From Mesorhabditis belari (lineage: Eukaryota > Nematoda > Chromadorea > Rhabditida > Rhabditidae), in contig CAUEEP010000736.1 of NCBI GenBank assembly GCA_958450365.1, forward strand, positions 1,981,501 through 2,045,500: a DNA stretch of 64,000 nt. Direction: 5' to 3'. The notes under the pieces were generated by a model. The model was given only the letters and a program-made list of their open reading frames with translations, was not told the DNA's origin and made no database searches. Below are positions 62,065 to 64,000 of this stretch, piece by piece (positions within the stretch are counted from its first letter, which is position 1; each line of letters begins with the position of its first letter). The position numbers and the translations under genes were made by a program.

Positions 62065-62875
62065 TAGATATTTATCAAGATATTCCATGGTTGTAGTAAT
62101 GGATTAATTCATTGTAATTGAAGTAATTCCATCATTGTTTTATAAGCAGTCTTCATTCAAGACTGAGTTAACTTTTAGAACTAGAAAACCCTAGATAAAT
62201 CATTGAATTCAAAACCTAAACTTGTACTCGCCATTGGACTACTTTTCTTTGATTTTCTCAAGTCTTTCTAGATTAATGAAGTGTTTTAAAGTCAAAGATT
62301 CAATCTGGATTCTCAGTGTTTTCCCACAAATCTCATTGCCAGATGGGGAATATTCAATAGAGCTTCAATAGAGATTCAATAGAGATCCAACAGAGATCTC
62401 ATTTCAAAGTCCCATTACTAGAGCTCTTTTTCTTGATTATAACATTGAAAGCATTGATTGATCAACGAATATCATGGATGTGGATATTCAATGATTTAAT
62501 AGAGCTTCAATAGAGATCTCATTACAAAGTCCGATTACTACTAGAGCTCTTTTTCTTGATCATAACATTGAAATCATTGATTGTTTAATGAATATCATGG
62601 ATGTGGATGTTCAATGATTCAATAGAGCTTCGATAGAGATCCAATAGAGATCTCATTACAAATTCCCATTACTAGAGCTCTTTTTCTTGATCATAACATT
62701 GAAATCATGAATTGATCAATTCTTCTTTGGATAGTTATCAAGATATTCCATGGTTGTAGTAATTGATTAATTGATTGTAATTGAAGTAATTCCATCATTG
62801 TTTTACAAGCACTCTTCATTCAAGACTGAACTAACTTTTAAAACTCGAAAACCCTAGATAAATCATTGAATTTCC
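62065..62875. repeat. direct repeats flanking three 160-bp units
   Basis: Outer 145-bp copies (ATCAAGATATTCCATGGTTG, TAATTCCATCATTGTTTTA, CTAGATAAATCATTGAA) at 62067-62208 and 62729-62870. Between them three units of AATAGAG.TTCAATAGAGATC, TAGAGCTCTTTTTCTTGAT and AATATCATGGATGTGGAT. Confidence 0.85.
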
Positions 62876-62879
62876 TCTT

Positions 62880-63560
62880 TTCCTATTCCTATTTTATCCA
62901 TTCATCCAACTTTTTTTCTTTTTATCTTCATCGTTTTTTATTTTTCTTGATTTTACATGAAATCCAAAAAAGACGGGCCATCACAAAAATGTGATTCATT
63001 TCAAACAACAAGAATTTTTTCCTTTAAAATCTTTTTTTTTTCTTATTTCTTTCAGCTTTGTTTAAGAATTTTATGAGAATAAAAGAATCTATTTTTTAAA
63101 AAAGACGAATTTCATTTGTTTTTTTGATTAAAAACATTTACAGACTGTATTGTTTGGGGGAAAGTTTTTGAAAGCTTATAAAGAGAATTAAAGTTTCAAA
63201 TGATCTATAGTACTTGTTAAGAAATGATCTATAGTACTTGTCTTAAGAAATCTACAGTAATTGTCTATAGTACTTGTTAAGAACTAGTTTATCTAAGTAA
63301 GACTCAGTCTATCAACAGCAATAGCTTCACTACAACTTTAGTTTATTCGAATCAAGTGCACTCACCTTTTTCACTCGTTCGAAACCTAGTGCCTGTTCGA
63401 CCTTATCCAGTTTGACCTTAGAAACCTTATCCTTGCTATCTTTTCAAGATAAATCTTGCATTTAACTATAAAAAGTGATTTACTTTGTGCTTAAACTGGT
63501 AAACACAGCCTTTCTCGTGCACTCAATAAGAATCAAGAAATGGATCCACGAGAAGTGGTT
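62880..63560. other. no gene seen
   Basis: AT-rich; short TCTATAGTACTTGTTAAGAA repeats at 63200-63290. Confidence 0.4.
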
Positions 63561-63566
63561 AAAACT

Positions 63567-63727
63567 GAGTCATTTGCGCAACTGGCCATAACTTTTTTCT
63601 AAGTGAGCCAATCTTTATGATTTTGATGTCATTTGTAGATCTCAATAAGTGCAACAAAATGAAACCAAAATAATAGAGATTGGCTGACTTAGAAAAAAGT
63701 TATGCCCAGTTGCGCAAATGACTCAGT
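63567..63727. repeat. 161-bp hairpin-forming inverted repeat
   Basis: CTGAGTCATTTGCGCAACTG, GCATAACTTTTTTCTAAGT and GCCAATCT on the left are matched by the inverse on the right (63664-63727) around a 45-bp loop. It has the form of a small fold-back MITE. The last 270 bp of the window hold nothing further. Confidence 0.82.
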
Positions 63728-64000
63728 TGCGGAAACTAGCCTACCCTCAAAACACTTTAGCCAAGTATAGAACTTTTTTTGGACCGAAACTTTGAACAAA
63801 AAACGATAGAAAGTTCAAAATTGTACTTGAAAATGAGAAATATTCTGTGAAATTGAAATCTCGTTGTTGTGATTGTTGTGTGTGTTCATTTCATTTCAAA
63901 ATCCCCCCATTTATAGAGCCCATCGCTCTCAAATCCCCTCTTTTTTCCCAAATCAAAAAGCTTTTTGTTGGTCGATTTATGATTGTCCATTTGAACAATT

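Overview
The window looks like nuclear DNA of a nematode. It is AT-rich. Its genes are split into short exons by many introns of about 50 bp, which open with GT and close with TTTTAG or TTTCAG. The gene families (otopetrins, an ShK-domain secreted protein, a four-helix CCC-motif membrane protein, GT31, ACBP, a BtpA-family protein) and a heavy load of mariner elements fit a nematode. I cannot name the species. Most long open frames are satellites read through; the real genes had to be assembled exon by exon, checking splice phase at every junction.

Left part (1-12 kb): two otopetrin (proton channel) genes in tandem on the + strand. The first is cut by the window edge (54-2426). The second is complete (13 exons, 562 aa, 4398-11871). 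Between them the promoter and first exon of the second gene exist in three copies, two of them cut short by a GGTTCCAATAC minisatellite. Its introns hold a hAT-type MITE with 8-bp target duplication, a palindromic MITE, an internally deleted mariner and several hairpins.

Middle (12-32 kb): a Merlin/IS1595-like transposon remnant with satellite ends and an 8-bp target duplication; a satellite block; a single-pass membrane protein (14437-16250); mariner debris; a three-domain ShK secreted protein (18758-20835); an uncertain basic/low-complexity gene (22370-28143); a four-pass membrane protein (29707-31355); and a fold-back element carrying tRNA-like sequences (31502-32120).

Right-middle (32-47.4 kb): acyl-CoA-binding protein (- strand, 32507-32943); a complete GT31 beta-1,3-galactosyltransferase-like gene (35147-40400) whose introns carry a 1.4-kb palindrome and GCTTTAAAA-type satellites; an uncertain coiled-coil gene (- strand); a 78-aa secreted peptide precursor (- strand, 43096-43685) between inverted copies of GT31 intron/exon sequence; and a BtpA-family gene (44405-47401) with a 934-bp mariner in its last intron.

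Right end (47.4-64 kb): no convincing protein gene. It is a graveyard of mariner remnants, Made1-like MITEs, tRNA-like duplicates, a 2.7-kb inverted-repeat-bounded element and minisatellites. The genes do not form one pathway; the common theme is how repeats have copied, split or padded gene parts without breaking reading frames.
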